A DNA stretch of 64,000 bases from Marinobacter nanhaiticus D15-8W (lineage in GTDB: Bacteria > Pseudomonadota > Gammaproteobacteria > Pseudomonadales > Oleiphilaceae), in assembly GCF_036511935.1 (NCBI RefSeq), contig NZ_AP028878.1, positions 2,480,001-2,544,000 of the forward strand, read 5' to 3'. The notes under the pieces were generated by a model, which worked only from the letters and a program-made list of their open reading frames with translations, had not been told where the DNA came from and did no database searches. The position numbers and the translations under genes are program-made. Within the stretch, counting starts at the first letter, position 1; the number at the start of each line of letters is the position of its first letter. Below are positions 1 to 10,166 of this stretch, one piece after another.

Positions 1-299
1 CCGGGAAGCCCATCAAGGAAGCGAATCTGCCCGCGGGAAACCAACGCAACCAGACTACCTACAAGCCGCCGATGGTGACCTTGCAGATCGATGGTGGTAA
101 AAAACAGAAGGTAAGGCCCGGCGATATTTTGGGTGCGCTTACTGGCAAAGACGGTATTCCGGGAAAGGCTGTCGGAAAAATCAGCGTAATGGATAACAGT
201 GCGTTTGTTGCCGTCACCCGGGATCATGCAAAACAGGCGCTTGAAAAGCTTTCTTCAGGCAAGATGAAAGGACGTTCGTTCCGGGCCAGACGCATCTAG
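1..299 (+). CDS. dbpA: ATP-dependent RNA helicase DbpA, C-terminal part (cut by window start)
   Basis: Only the last ~98 codons are visible; the reading frame is already open at base 3 and ends at a TAG at 297-299. The visible part is the C-terminal RNA-binding domain of DbpA: an RRM-like fold starting near 'MVTLQIDGGKK', with the conserved stretches 'RPGDILGALTG' and 'IGKI/VGKISVMDNSAFVAV', ending in a basic tail. In the family this domain binds hairpin 92 of 23S rRNA and targets the DEAD-box helicase core to 50S subunit assembly. The helicase core lies outside the window. An internal ATG at 72 is not the real start, because the homologous sequence continues upstream of it. Confidence 0.85.
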   Translation, partial: GKPIKEANLPAGNQRNQTTYKPPMVTLQIDGGKKQKVRPGDILGALTGKDGIPGKAVGKISVMDNSAFVAVTRDHAKQALEKLSSGKMKGRSFRARRI

Positions 300-349
300 C
301 CGTCTGACCAGCAGTCACCAGGCAAAACCGTGACACCAAGGAGCGCGGG

Positions 350-1579
350 ATGCGCGACAGGATCGAGGCAATCTACGCCCGGGATTCCCGCCGGGTTCTG
401 GCTACCCTGATTCGCTTGCTTGGAGATTTCGAGCTGGCGGAGGAAGCCTTGCACGATGCGTTTGCCTGCGCCGTTGAGCAGTGGCCCCGCGAGGGTATCC
501 CCAACAATCCTTCGGCCTGGCTGGTATCGACCGGCCGTTTCCGTGCCATTGACCAGATTCGCCGTAGAGCCCGCTTTGAAGACGTATCCCGCCAGATCAG
601 CCTGGAAACCGCGCAAAAGAATGAAGAGATCGATGATGAAATGCTTGAGGACGATCAGCTCCGTCTGATCTTCACTTGCTGCCATCCGAGTCTGGCGCCC
701 GAAGCTCAGGTGGCTATGACTTTGCGCGAAGTCTGCGGGCTGACGACCGAAGAGATTGCGAAGGCCTACCTCACTACGCCATCCACGCTGGCACAACGCA
801 TCGTGCGGGCCAAGAACAAGATTCGCGACGCCGGCATTCCCTACGAAGTGCCAGGCCCCTACCAATTGCAGGAACGTCTGGACGAGGTCCTGAAGGTTAT
901 CTATCTGGTCTTCAACGAAGGTTACTCCGCTTCCACCGGGGAAGCCGTTACCCGTCACCAATTGGCGGACGAAGCCATCAGGCTGGGCCGACTGCTAATG
1001 GAACTTTTACCCCAGCCGGAAGTGGTGGGTCTGCTGGCGCTCATGCTCCTGCACGACGCGCGACGCATTTCGCGTACGAATGAGGATGGCGACCTGGTTC
1101 CGCTGGAGAAACAGGACCGCGCGCTGTGGAACCGGGCACAGATCGCGGAAGGCGCAGACCTGGTTACCCGTGCGCTGGCTACACGTGCCTTCGGGCCTTA
1201 TACCCTGCAGGCAGCTATTGCCGCCGTTCACGATGAGGCCCCAAGCGCCGAGGCAACGGACTGGGTGCAGATTGCCGGACTCTACGAAGCGCTGATGCAA
1301 CAGGTTCATACGCCGGTGATCGAACTTAACTATGCTGTTGCCATTGCTATGCGCGACGGCCCCCAGGTCGGGCTAGAGCGCGTCGATGCGCTGATTGAGG
1401 ACCGTCATCTCCGAAACTACCATCTCGCGCACGCGGCACGGGCCGATTTCCTTCGCCGTCTCGGCCGCCCGGAGGAAGCTTTGGCAGCGTATGAGCGTGC
1501 GCTCAATCTGGCGGAACAAGAGCCGGAACGGCGCTTTCTGCAGGCCCGGGCGGAAGAGATGGCGGCCCAACTTAAATAG
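350..1579 (+). CDS. ECF-family RNA polymerase sigma factor, ECF42 type
   Basis: A 409-residue protein. Sigma region 2 spans about residues 8-75 (includes 'AEEALHDAFACAVEQWP' and 'RAIDQIRRRARF') and region 4 about 110-165 ('FTCCHPSLAPEAQVAMTLR', 'LTTEEIAKAYL'). A ~230-residue helical, TPR-like C-terminal extension follows ('GRPEEALAAYERALNLAEQ'). This long C-terminal domain and the DGPF/YCII partner 94 bp downstream are the hallmark of ECF42 sigma factors, which have no classical anti-sigma factor and are thought to be controlled through their own C-terminal domain. The start is well supported by AAGGAG at 338-343. No membrane anti-sigma gene is nearby. The signal and target genes cannot be read from the sequence; the downstream DGPF gene is the likely target. 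Confidence 0.88.
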   Translation: MRDRIEAIYARDSRRVLATLIRLLGDFELAEEALHDAFACAVEQWPREGIPNNPSAWLVSTGRFRAIDQIRRRARFEDVSRQISLETAQKNEEIDDEMLEDDQLRLIFTCCHPSLAPEAQVAMTLREVCGLTTEEIAKAYLTTPSTLAQRIVRAKNKIRDAGIPYEVPGPYQLQERLDEVLKVIYLVFNEGYSASTGEAVTRHQLADEAIRLGRLLMELLPQPEVVGLLALMLLHDARRISRTNEDGDLVPLEKQDRALWNRAQIAEGADLVTRALATRAFGPYTLQAAIAAVHDEAPSAEATDWVQIAGLYEALMQQVHTPVIELNYAVAIAMRDGPQVGLERVDALIEDRHLRNYHLAHAARADFLRRLGRPEEALAAYERALNLAEQEPERRFLQARAEEMAAQLK

Positions 1580-1673
1580 GGATGCATTTTCGACAGTCAT
1601 CTCCCGGCCCTGTCGATTCGGCAGCGTTTCGTTCGACTAGCCAATAACACCAACAAGGCACGAGGTTGATCCC

Positions 1674-2078
1674 ATGAAATATCTGGCTCTGGTTTACTAT
1701 GACGAGAACATTATCAAGGCGATGTCGAGTGAGGAGTGGGGCTCATTGAACCGGGAATGTCTGGCGTGTGTCGAGGGCCTACAGAACTCGGGCCACTTCC
1801 TCGCGGGTCAGGCGTTGCAGCCGGTTGAGTCCGCGACCACGATACGGGTCCGGGATGGCAAGGCGACGACGACGGACGGCCCTTTTGCCGAAACCAAGGA
1901 ACAGTTGGCCGGTTTCTACATGCTCGACGCCCGGGACCTGAACGAGGCGCTGCAATTGGCCAGAAAAATCCCGCCCGCCCGACTGGGCTCCGTGGAAATT
2001 CGGCCGGTGCGTGAAATCGAGCCGTTTGCCGATACCGCTTTTACCGACGATCGGCCGTGGCGTGCAGAGGTGCAGTAG
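1674..2078 (+). CDS. YCII-related DGPF-domain protein
   Basis: A 134-residue single-domain protein of the YCII/DGPF family. It begins 'MKYLALVYYDE' and carries the namesake DGPF motif in 'TTTDGPFAETKEQLAGFYML', followed by 'DLNEALQLARKIP' and a final 'GSVEIRPV' strand. Family members are ferredoxin-like dimers and are the conserved genomic partners, often targets, of ECF42 sigma factors; their biochemical role is unresolved. It sits 94 bp downstream of the sigma gene on the same strand. The gap between them is AT-richer and could carry the ECF-dependent promoter, but I cannot define the motif. Confidence 0.87.
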   Translation: MKYLALVYYDENIIKAMSSEEWGSLNRECLACVEGLQNSGHFLAGQALQPVESATTIRVRDGKATTTDGPFAETKEQLAGFYMLDARDLNEALQLARKIPPARLGSVEIRPVREIEPFADTAFTDDRPWRAEVQ

Positions 2079-2208
2079 AATCAGCCTCCTTCAGTATTGG
2101 CAGTGACTGTGTAAGTCTCTAGCGATTGTGTACTTGTCGCGGACTTGTTCGAGGCGGCTTTAGGTTGTGTTACACTCCGGCGTTAATTTTACAGCCATGA
2201 AGTAAGCC

Positions 2209-2892
2209 ATGCGGTTCCAAGCGCCCGAAAGCCTCTCCGAACAGATTGCCCAACATCTCGGGCAGCGTATCGTCGTCGGCCAGCTATCGCCCGGGGACCG
2301 GATCCAGGAACTGCGCATTGCCGGTGAACTGGATGTGAGCCGTGGCTCGGTGCGTGAGGCACTGCTGATTCTGGAACGGCGTCATTTGATCGAAATATTC
2401 CCGCGCAAGGGAGCGGTCGTTTCCCAACTCACGCCGGCATTGGTCAACAGCCTCTACGATATCTACATCGAACTGTTGGGTATGCTGGCTCGGCGCCTGA
2501 TCGAGACAACCGAAGGTGCGGACCTCGTGCCGCTGGTGAACCAGATGAGGGCGCTCGATACGAAGATCGACGCCAGTAGCGAGCCCAAGGCAGAAATCAT
2601 CGAGGCGGGGTTCGAGGTGATGCGCCTGGCCCATCGAATCGTGGACAATCCGTTTCTTGAAGAAACCCTGGAAAACTTCAAACCGGCAATCAGCCGTACC
2701 TACTACCTCGCCATGGATAATTTCCGGGGTGAATTGGCGGGAACCCGTCGATTCTTTGCCAAACTCGCCCAGGCAGCCGTCGATCGTGATGCGGATGGGC
2801 TGACCCGGGCGATCCGGGATTTTGGCGAACATCAGCGGGGATTGGTTCTCAGGACCCTGCAAACAGAAGAAAGCGCTGCCCGCCACGGATAA
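2209..2892 (+). CDS. GntR-family transcriptional regulator (FCD subfamily)
   Basis: A 227-residue regulator. The N-terminal winged helix-turn-helix covers roughly residues 5-70 ('SLSEQIAQHLGQRIVVGQL', 'LDVSRGSVREALLILERR'). The C-terminal all-helical FCD domain covers about 78-220, with the expected Asp/His positions for metal or carboxylate ligand binding ('RLAHRIVDNPF' and 'GEHQ' near the end). It is followed 36 bp later by smc on the same strand, but this neighbourhood looks syntenic rather than functional. The ligand is unknown; FadR/VanR-type members usually bind small carboxylic acids. Confidence 0.85.
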   Translation: MRFQAPESLSEQIAQHLGQRIVVGQLSPGDRIQELRIAGELDVSRGSVREALLILERRHLIEIFPRKGAVVSQLTPALVNSLYDIYIELLGMLARRLIETTEGADLVPLVNQMRALDTKIDASSEPKAEIIEAGFEVMRLAHRIVDNPFLEETLENFKPAISRTYYLAMDNFRGELAGTRRFFAKLAQAAVDRDADGLTRAIRDFGEHQRGLVLRTLQTEESAARHG

Positions 2893-2928
2893 GCAGCAAA
2901 GATTGGCAGATCGGGATAACGGGCAGTC

Positions 2929-5900
2929 ATGCGTCTTAAATCAATCAAGCTTGCCGGTTTTAAATCCTTCGTCGATCCGACGACGGTGCCCTTTCCCTCA
3001 AACATGACGGCAGTCGTTGGTCCCAACGGTTGCGGCAAATCCAATATTATCGACGCCGTACGGTGGGTTATGGGCGAAAGCTCCGCCAAGTACCTGCGGG
3101 GCGAGTCCATGACCGACGTCATCTTCAATGGCTCAAGTGCGCGCAAGCCCGTCGGTCAAGCATCGATCGAACTGGTCTTCGATAACGCCGATGGCTCTGC
3201 GCCCGGCGAATACGCCCAGTTCAGCGAAATCTCCGTCAAGCGGCGGGTCTCCCGCGAAGGCCAGTCCGAATATTTCCTTAACGGTTCCAAGTGCCGTCGC
3301 CGGGACATCACGGACCTTTTCCTCGGTACCGGCCTCGGCCCCCGCAGCTATGCGATTATCGAGCAGGGCATGATTTCCCGCCTGATCGAGGCGAAGCCCG
3401 AAGAGCTGCGAATCTACATCGAGGAAGCGGCGGGCATCTCCAAATACAAGGAACGCCGCCGGGAAACCGAGAACCGCATCCGCCGTACCAACGAGAACCT
3501 TGAACGCCTCACCGACCTGCGGGACGAGTTGGAACGCCAGTTGCAGCACCTCCAACGCCAGGCTCAGGCAGCTGAGCGGTATAAAACGCTCAAGCACGAG
3601 GAGCGGCAAAAGAAGGCGGAGCTGACAGTCCTCCGCTGGCAGTCCCTCGATAAGGAGCTGCAGAAAACCCGCGAACGTACCCGCGACACCGAGTTGGAGC
3701 TGGAGCGGCTACTGACCGAGCGGGTCAGCCTGGAGACACGCCTTGAAGGGCTTCGCGAAGATCACCAGGACCGCACCGAGCATTTCAACAAGGCCCAGGC
3801 CCGTTACTACGAGGCCGGCGCCGACATAGCCCGTATCGAACAGAGTCTGGAGCATCAACGCGAGCGCTCCCGTCAGATGGCCGCCGAACTGGACCAGGCG
3901 CTGGCGAACCAGCGGGAACTGGCGGAAGAATTGGGCGTCGACGAGGAAAAGATGAACAGCGTCGCCGAGGAATTGGCGGTGCTCGAGCCGGAACGGGAAG
4001 AACTGGCTGCACGCTCTGAAGGCTCGGCCGAAGCCCTGCAGGATGCCGAGCAGGCCATGGGGGACTGGCAGCATGAATGGGAAGGCTTCAGTAGCCGGTC
4101 TGCCGAAGCCCGGCAACGGGCCGAATTGGCCCAGTCCCGTATTCGTGCGACCGAAGATTCCATCGAAAGTCTGAAAACCCGACTTCACCGCCTGACCGAT
4201 GAACGCCAGGTGCTCGAAGGCCAGATCAACCGTGAGGAACTGAACGATCTGCGCGAGCAGCGGGAAATGCTAAGCATGCAGCGGGAGGAAGCCGAGGAGC
4301 AGATCGAGTCCGCTAACCTTGAACTGCAGACGGCCCGCGATCAGCAGATCGACGCAGAAACAGAAAGCAGTGAGTTACGCGAGCAGCTGCAGACCGCCCG
4401 AGCCAATCTGACCTCACAGGAATCACTGCTGGCAGAACAGTTGGGTAGCAACGACGATACGTTGCAGGCGTGGTTGCAGGAACAGCAGCTGGCTGACCGT
4501 CCGCGCTATGCCCAACAGGTCAAGGCGTCCGGTAGCTGGGCCTTTGCCGTAGAGCAGGTCTTGGGTAGCTTCACCCAGAGCGTCTGTGTCGACGCCGTGG
4601 ATTCGCTGGCAGGTATGCTGGGCAGTGCGCCTCGAGGCCTTTCCCTGGTGATGCCGGAAGGCGCTGAACAGAATGCAACGCCAGGCCGTCTTTCCAGCGA
4701 GGTACGCCAATCCGGCGGCCTACATGGCTTCCTCGAGTCGATCCACACTGCGGATTCACTGGAGGATGCACTGGCCCGGCGTGAAGGACTGGCTCCGCAT
4801 GAGAGCATCCTTACACCGGACGGTGTATGGCTGGGGCGCCGCTGGCTGAAGACGCCCGAATCTGCGGAAGGGCAAGTCGGCGTGATCGCCCGCCAGGAAA
4901 AGGTGGATGCCCTGACGGCTGAAGTCGCTGAGCTGACAGAACGCTGGGAACAGGCCAACGAGCGGCTGACGGATCTCAAGGAACGTACCCAGGCGGCGGA
5001 GATGCAGCGGGATGACGCCCAGCAGCGGCTTTCCGATGTAGACCGGCAGCTGAGTGATATCGGATCGCGTATGAGTGGCCTGGAGGCCCGCGCCGAACAG
5101 ATCGAATCCCGTCTCTCACGCATCGACGACGATACAGCTGATGTGCGCGAACAGCTTGAGGAAGGGCAGGAGAAGCTGGAGGAAATCCGTTCCGTCTGGC
5201 AGGAGGCGCTTAATGCCACCGAGGATCATGCCAACGAGAAAGAGTCGTTGCTTAGCCGTCGGGATTCGGTTCGTGAAAAACTCGATCAGATGCGCCACCA
5301 GGCCCGGCACGACCGGGATCATGCCCATCAGGTGGAACTGCAAATCCAATCCCTGCAGAGCCAGCACAGCGGCCTGAAACAGACCCTGGATCGCATGCAA
5401 CTGCAGAAGGAGCGGCTGGAAGAGCGGATCATGGTGCTGCGCGAAAACCGCGAGACCGCCGAAGAGCCGATCGAGGATCTGGCCCTGCAGCTTGAGGGTC
5501 TGTTGGACCGACGATTGGCGGAGGAAGAGAAGCTTGGTGCCGCGCGGGATTCACTTGAGGAAATCGACAGCAAGGTGCGTGAACTCGAGCAGAACCGCAG
5601 TCGCATCGAGCATCAGGTTCAGGACATTCGCGCCAGCCTTGAAAAAGTGAAGATGGAATCGCAGGCCCTGGAAATCCGCTCCCAGAACCATCTGGAGCAG
5701 CTCCAGGAACTGGACGTCAAGCTGGCGGAGATTCTCGAGACGTTGCCTGACGATGCAACCGATCAGGCATGGTCCGAGGAGCTGGAAAAAATTGCCGGCC
5801 GTATCCAGCGTTTGGGCGCGATCAACCTGGCGGCCATTGATGAATATCAGGTCCAGAGCGAACGCAAGACCTATCTGGATACCCAGCACCAGGACCTGAT

Positions 5901-6426
5901 CGAGGCGCTGGAAACCCTGGAAACGGCCATTCGCAAGATCGACCGGGAAACCCGTCAGCGCTTCAAGGAAACCTTCGACAAGGTCAACGGCGGTCTCCAG
6001 GCCCTTTTCCCCAAAGTGTTTGGTGGCGGCAGTGCCTATCTGGAGCTGACCGGTGAAGACCTGCTGGAAACCGGTGTCGCCATCATGGCGCGGCCGCCGG
6101 GCAAGAAGAACAGCACCATTCACCTGCTATCCGGCGGCGAGAAGGCATTGACTGCAATTGCGCTGGTATTTTCCATCTTCCAGCTCAATCCGGCCCCTTT
6201 CTGTATGCTGGACGAGGTCGATGCGCCGCTCGACGATGCCAACGTGGGCCGATATGCCAACATGGTGAAGGAAATGGCATCCCAGGTGCAGTTTATCTAC
6301 ATTACTCACAACAAGATCGCTATGGAGATGGCCGACCAGTTGATGGGCGTCACCATGCACGAACCGGGCTGTTCGAGACTGGTGTCCGTGGATGTGGAAG
6401 AGGCTGCGGCACTGGCGGAGGCTTGA
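2929..6426 (+). CDS. smc: Chromosome partition protein SMC
   Basis: A 1165-residue SMC ATPase, the usual length. The Walker A motif GPNGCGKS is at residues 31-38, the ABC signature LSGGEK at about 1067-1072 and the Walker B stretch 'FCMLDEVDAP' at about 1091-1100. Between them lie two long coiled-coil arms (very rich in E, Q, R, L) around a hinge domain at roughly 510-670. SMC dimers with ScpA/ScpB load near the origin and extrude DNA loops to organise and segregate the chromosome. No scpAB genes lie next to it. zipA follows after 249 bp and ligA after that, an order known from pseudomonads and marinobacters. Confidence 0.97.
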   Translation: MRLKSIKLAGFKSFVDPTTVPFPSNMTAVVGPNGCGKSNIIDAVRWVMGESSAKYLRGESMTDVIFNGSSARKPVGQASIELVFDNADGSAPGEYAQFSEISVKRRVSREGQSEYFLNGSKCRRRDITDLFLGTGLGPRSYAIIEQGMISRLIEAKPEELRIYIEEAAGISKYKERRRETENRIRRTNENLERLTDLRDELERQLQHLQRQAQAAERYKTLKHEERQKKAELTVLRWQSLDKELQKTRERTRDTELELERLLTERVSLETRLEGLREDHQDRTEHFNKAQARYYEAGADIARIEQSLEHQRERSRQMAAELDQALANQRELAEELGVDEEKMNSVAEELAVLEPEREELAARSEGSAEALQDAEQAMGDWQHEWEGFSSRSAEARQRAELAQSRIRATEDSIESLKTRLHRLTDERQVLEGQINREELNDLREQREMLSMQREEAEEQIESANLELQTARDQQIDAETESSELREQLQTARANLTSQESLLAEQLGSNDDTLQAWLQEQQLADRPRYAQQVKASGSWAFAVEQVLGSFTQSVCVDAVDSLAGMLGSAPRGLSLVMPEGAEQNATPGRLSSEVRQSGGLHGFLESIHTADSLEDALARREGLAPHESILTPDGVWLGRRWLKTPESAEGQVGVIARQEKVDALTAEVAELTERWEQANERLTDLKERTQAAEMQRDDAQQRLSDVDRQLSDIGSRMSGLEARAEQIESRLSRIDDDTADVREQLEEGQEKLEEIRSVWQEALNATEDHANEKESLLSRRDSVREKLDQMRHQARHDRDHAHQVELQIQSLQSQHSGLKQTLDRMQLQKERLEERIMVLRENRETAEEPIEDLALQLEGLLDRRLAEEEKLGAARDSLEEIDSKVRELEQNRSRIEHQVQDIRASLEKVKMESQALEIRSQNHLEQLQELDVKLAEILETLPDDATDQAWSEELEKIAGRIQRLGAINLAAIDEYQVQSERKTYLDTQHQDLIEALETLETAIRKIDRETRQRFKETFDKVNGGLQALFPKVFGGGSAYLELTGEDLLETGVAIMARPPGKKNSTIHLLSGGEKALTAIALVFSIFQLNPAPFCMLDEVDAPLDDANVGRYANMVKEMASQVQFIYITHNKIAMEMADQLMGVTMHEPGCSRLVSVDVEEAAALAEA

Positions 6427-6675
6427 TTGAATGCCTGTCCGTTGATAGCTGGATGCCGCGCACCGTCAATTTTATGCCGTATTCAATGACAATACCGCCA
6501 TGTGGTCCGGCATCGCGTTGTATTCCTGACGGTCATTGCTTAGAGTATCCCAATCGGCGTCTACAGGCGCTCGCGGGGCGGTTGAAGGGGATGTCTGACC
6601 GGTCGGGGTCCCGCGCTCCATGCCCTGTTCAAACGGGAACTCACGGATTAAAAGAATTAACAGGACAGCTTTTCT

Positions 6676-7845
6676 ATGTCGCTGCGTGAATGGTTGATTG
6701 CCATTGGAGCCCTGATCATTCTGGGTATTGTCATCGACGGTGTTCGTCGGATGCACCGTTCCCGGAAAGAGGCGCAGGCCATCTCGTCCGGCATGGGCGC
6801 CGACAACATCGAGTCATCGCCCATCGATGACGAACCGGGGGAGGGCGAATACAACCCCGAACTGCCAAATGGCGGCTCCCGGCCAGTGACGGCCGACACG
6901 CTTCAGGACCGTGGATACCTCAAGTCCGCCGGTAAGACCCGCTTCGGCTTGCCGCCCCAAAAACCGACGCGTCCCATCGTTTCTGCAAAAGAGAAGCAGG
7001 CCGCAAAAGAAGCTGAAGAGGCTCGCTGGGCGTCGTCGGAAGCCGACGATCTCGCGGCCCACGAATTCGATGAGCCCGTCGAGCACATGAGTGCCGTGGA
7101 CGAGGGTTACGATGATCATGTCATCCACGACGACTGGGTTGGCGAGGCACGGGCGGCAGACGAGCGCTCCCTGGATGACGTCCAGGTACCGGAAGAACGG
7201 TATGCCGAACCGCAAGATGCGCCGCCTGTCCTTTCCGATGAGGCCGAAACGCAGCCGGAAGAACCGGTCGTTGAGGAGCCGCCTGTAGCTGAAGAGCCGG
7301 TGACCCCCCGGAACAGCGCCGTGGAACAGGATACCGCCAAGCGTGGTAGCGAACGGGCGCCGAAGGCCGTGGACAGTGATCGTCCCAAAGCCGGCGCTAA
7401 CCGGCCGGATGCCCAGGAAGTGATCGTAATCAACGTTTTGGCTCGCAAGGAACACGCCTTTGACGGCATGGCGCTCAAGAAGTTGTTTGAGGCCTGCGGG
7501 CTGGAATTCGGTGATATGGACATCTATCACCGCCACGAAAGCGACGACACCCGCACGCCGGTCCAGTTCAGTGTCGCAAATGCCGTCGAGCCGGGGACGT
7601 TCCGCGCCCAGGACATGGCAGATATGAAGACGCCGGGTATCAGTTTCTTCATGAGCTTGCCGGGGCCGTCTGATTCGCTCAAGGCCTTCGAATTCATGTT
7701 GGAAACGGCGCAGTGCGTGGTGCATAACCTGGGTGGCGAACTGAAGGACGAGCGCCGCAGCGTGATGACGCCGCAAACCATCGAGCATTGTCGTCAACGT
7801 ATCCGTGAATTCGAGCGTAAGCGTCGGTCACAGCGCGTAGGCTAA
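6676..7845 (+). CDS. zipA: Cell division protein ZipA
   Basis: A 389-residue protein with classic ZipA architecture. A short N-terminus and one membrane helix cover about residues 4-22 ('WLIAIGALIILGIVI'). A long Pro/Glu-rich, low-complexity linker covers about 25-240. The C-terminal FtsZ-binding domain runs from about 247 to the end ('EVIVINVLARKEHAFDG', 'PGISFFMSLPGP'). ZipA anchors FtsZ to the inner membrane during Z-ring assembly and occurs only in Gammaproteobacteria, so it is a useful taxonomic marker here. A hairpin terminator lies between it and ligA. Confidence 0.95.
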   Translation: MSLREWLIAIGALIILGIVIDGVRRMHRSRKEAQAISSGMGADNIESSPIDDEPGEGEYNPELPNGGSRPVTADTLQDRGYLKSAGKTRFGLPPQKPTRPIVSAKEKQAAKEAEEARWASSEADDLAAHEFDEPVEHMSAVDEGYDDHVIHDDWVGEARAADERSLDDVQVPEERYAEPQDAPPVLSDEAETQPEEPVVEEPPVAEEPVTPRNSAVEQDTAKRGSERAPKAVDSDRPKAGANRPDAQEVIVINVLARKEHAFDGMALKKLFEACGLEFGDMDIYHRHESDDTRTPVQFSVANAVEPGTFRAQDMADMKTPGISFFMSLPGPSDSLKAFEFMLETAQCVVHNLGGELKDERRSVMTPQTIEHCRQRIREFERKRRSQRVG

Positions 7846-9960
<2,115 letters not shown>

Positions 9961-10166
9961 GCTATCCCATCCGTTGACTGGGTCGCCGACAATTAGCGTC
10001 GGCGGTCCGATACACCCACTGATTCTGAGAACTCGTGCAGATAGCCTCCCCTGGAAATTCATTACCATGGCATTGATATGTAACCGCCTGTAAACGAACG
10101 CCCTAATTGCTGGGACGTGTGCAGGCCGGTGTATTACAACAACAATTCCGGTAAATGGATTTCTGA

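Noticed and set aside
9978..10006. CGCCGAC/GTCGGCG hairpin after ligA as terminator
   Set aside because: The stem is good but it lacks a T tract, so I left it out of the feature list.
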